A DNA stretch of 64,000 nt from Microbacterium paraoxydans (GTDB lineage: Bacteria > Actinomycetota > Actinomycetes > Actinomycetales > Microbacteriaceae), in contig NZ_CP064873.1 of the NCBI RefSeq assembly GCF_019056515.1, forward strand, positions 3,348,001 to 3,412,000. The letters are read 5' to 3'. The stretch's first letter is position 1; each line of letters opens with the position of its first letter. The notes under the pieces were generated by a model, which saw only the letters and a list, made by a program, of their open reading frames with translations, was not told where the DNA came from and ran no database searches. Below, in pieces: positions 63,916 to 64,000 of this stretch. The translations under genes were made by a program, and so were the position numbers.

Positions 63916-64000
63916 GATGTGGCCTCGACGGGCGCGAGCCGCGCGAGACAGCGGTGCACGTCACTGCGTAGTTCCGCATACGACGCCGTCGCCGACGCAG
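63912..64000 (-). CDS. rnpA: Ribonuclease P protein component (C-terminal end only)
   Basis: Only the last 28 codons are inside the window (SASYAELRSDVHRCLARLAPV then EATS and stop). The AELR-x-D-V sequence and the position before yidD identify RnpA, the protein part of RNase P that trims tRNA 5' ends. The gene begins beyond base 64000, where rpmH and dnaA should follow. Confidence 0.88.
   Translation of the reverse strand, partial: ASATASYAELRSDVHRCLARLAPVEATS

Overview
The window looks like the origin-proximal part of the chromosome of a high-GC Gram-positive actinobacterium, most likely Microbacteriaceae (Microbacterium-like). The grounds are the very high GC content, third-position GC bias in every real gene, frequent GTG starts and ATGA-type overlaps, and a gene order known from actinobacterial origins. 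At the right edge rnpA-yidD-yidC-jag-rsmG-parA-parB all run leftwards, so dnaA/oriC should lie just beyond base 64000. The trxA, trxB, murJ and DUF6049 genes and the divergent CCA-adding enzyme correspond to the Rv3914-Rv3907c block of Mycobacterium tuberculosis. The genus is an inference; there is no rRNA, tRNA, CRISPR array, transposase or integrase to help.

Layout. 1-2134: an acyltransferase-3/CapA fusion running off the left edge. 2275-3942: the rpsF-ssb-rpsR-rplI operon. 4167-13294: a lipoprotein, a five-gene peptide-type ABC transporter with a divergent Lrp-type regulator, and three genes of unknown function. 13519-23970: small regulator-plus-enzyme modules (glycosyltransferase/TetR; 3-hydroxybutyrate dehydrogenase/MFS/LysR; ArsC; DUF779/aldehyde dehydrogenase/GAF regulator; TetR/RibD-like reductase). 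24076-30615: a tightly overlapping glgX-treY-treZ operon that can turn glycogen into trehalose. 30704-32131: CCA tRNA nucleotidyltransferase. 32375-48952: accessory genes between two parts of the conserved origin block, namely a sortase-anchored phosphoesterase, a polyamine-type uptake and catabolism operon with a double Lrp regulator, a PrsW-like protease, a frameshifted phospholipase C, a reductase, an LLM flavoprotein and a methyltransferase. 49049-54299: DUF6049, murJ, trxB, trxA. 54410-58162: a small unknown gene, a sugar porter, parB and parA. 58163-61330: about 3.2 kb with no convincing gene. 61331-64000: rsmG, jag, yidC, yidD and the rnpA end.

The most unusual feature is the 58147-60924 stretch. 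It carries seven perfect parS sites (GTTTCACGTGAAAC) and one near-perfect site. Four consecutive sites are spaced 156, 155 and 156 bp apart, and two other gaps are 731 and 727 bp. One parS overlaps the first codons of parA. The whole looks like a dedicated centromere island next to the origin.

Two families of short structured intergenic repeats are also present, two copies each: a 59-bp family (19112 and 21300) bracketing the DUF779/aldehyde dehydrogenase pair, and an 86-bp family (32173 and 42736) with conserved arms and a variable 20-nt hairpin centre. Several intergenic palindromes look like operators, the clearest being the 48-bp inverted repeat between the TetR gene and the reductase near 23370.
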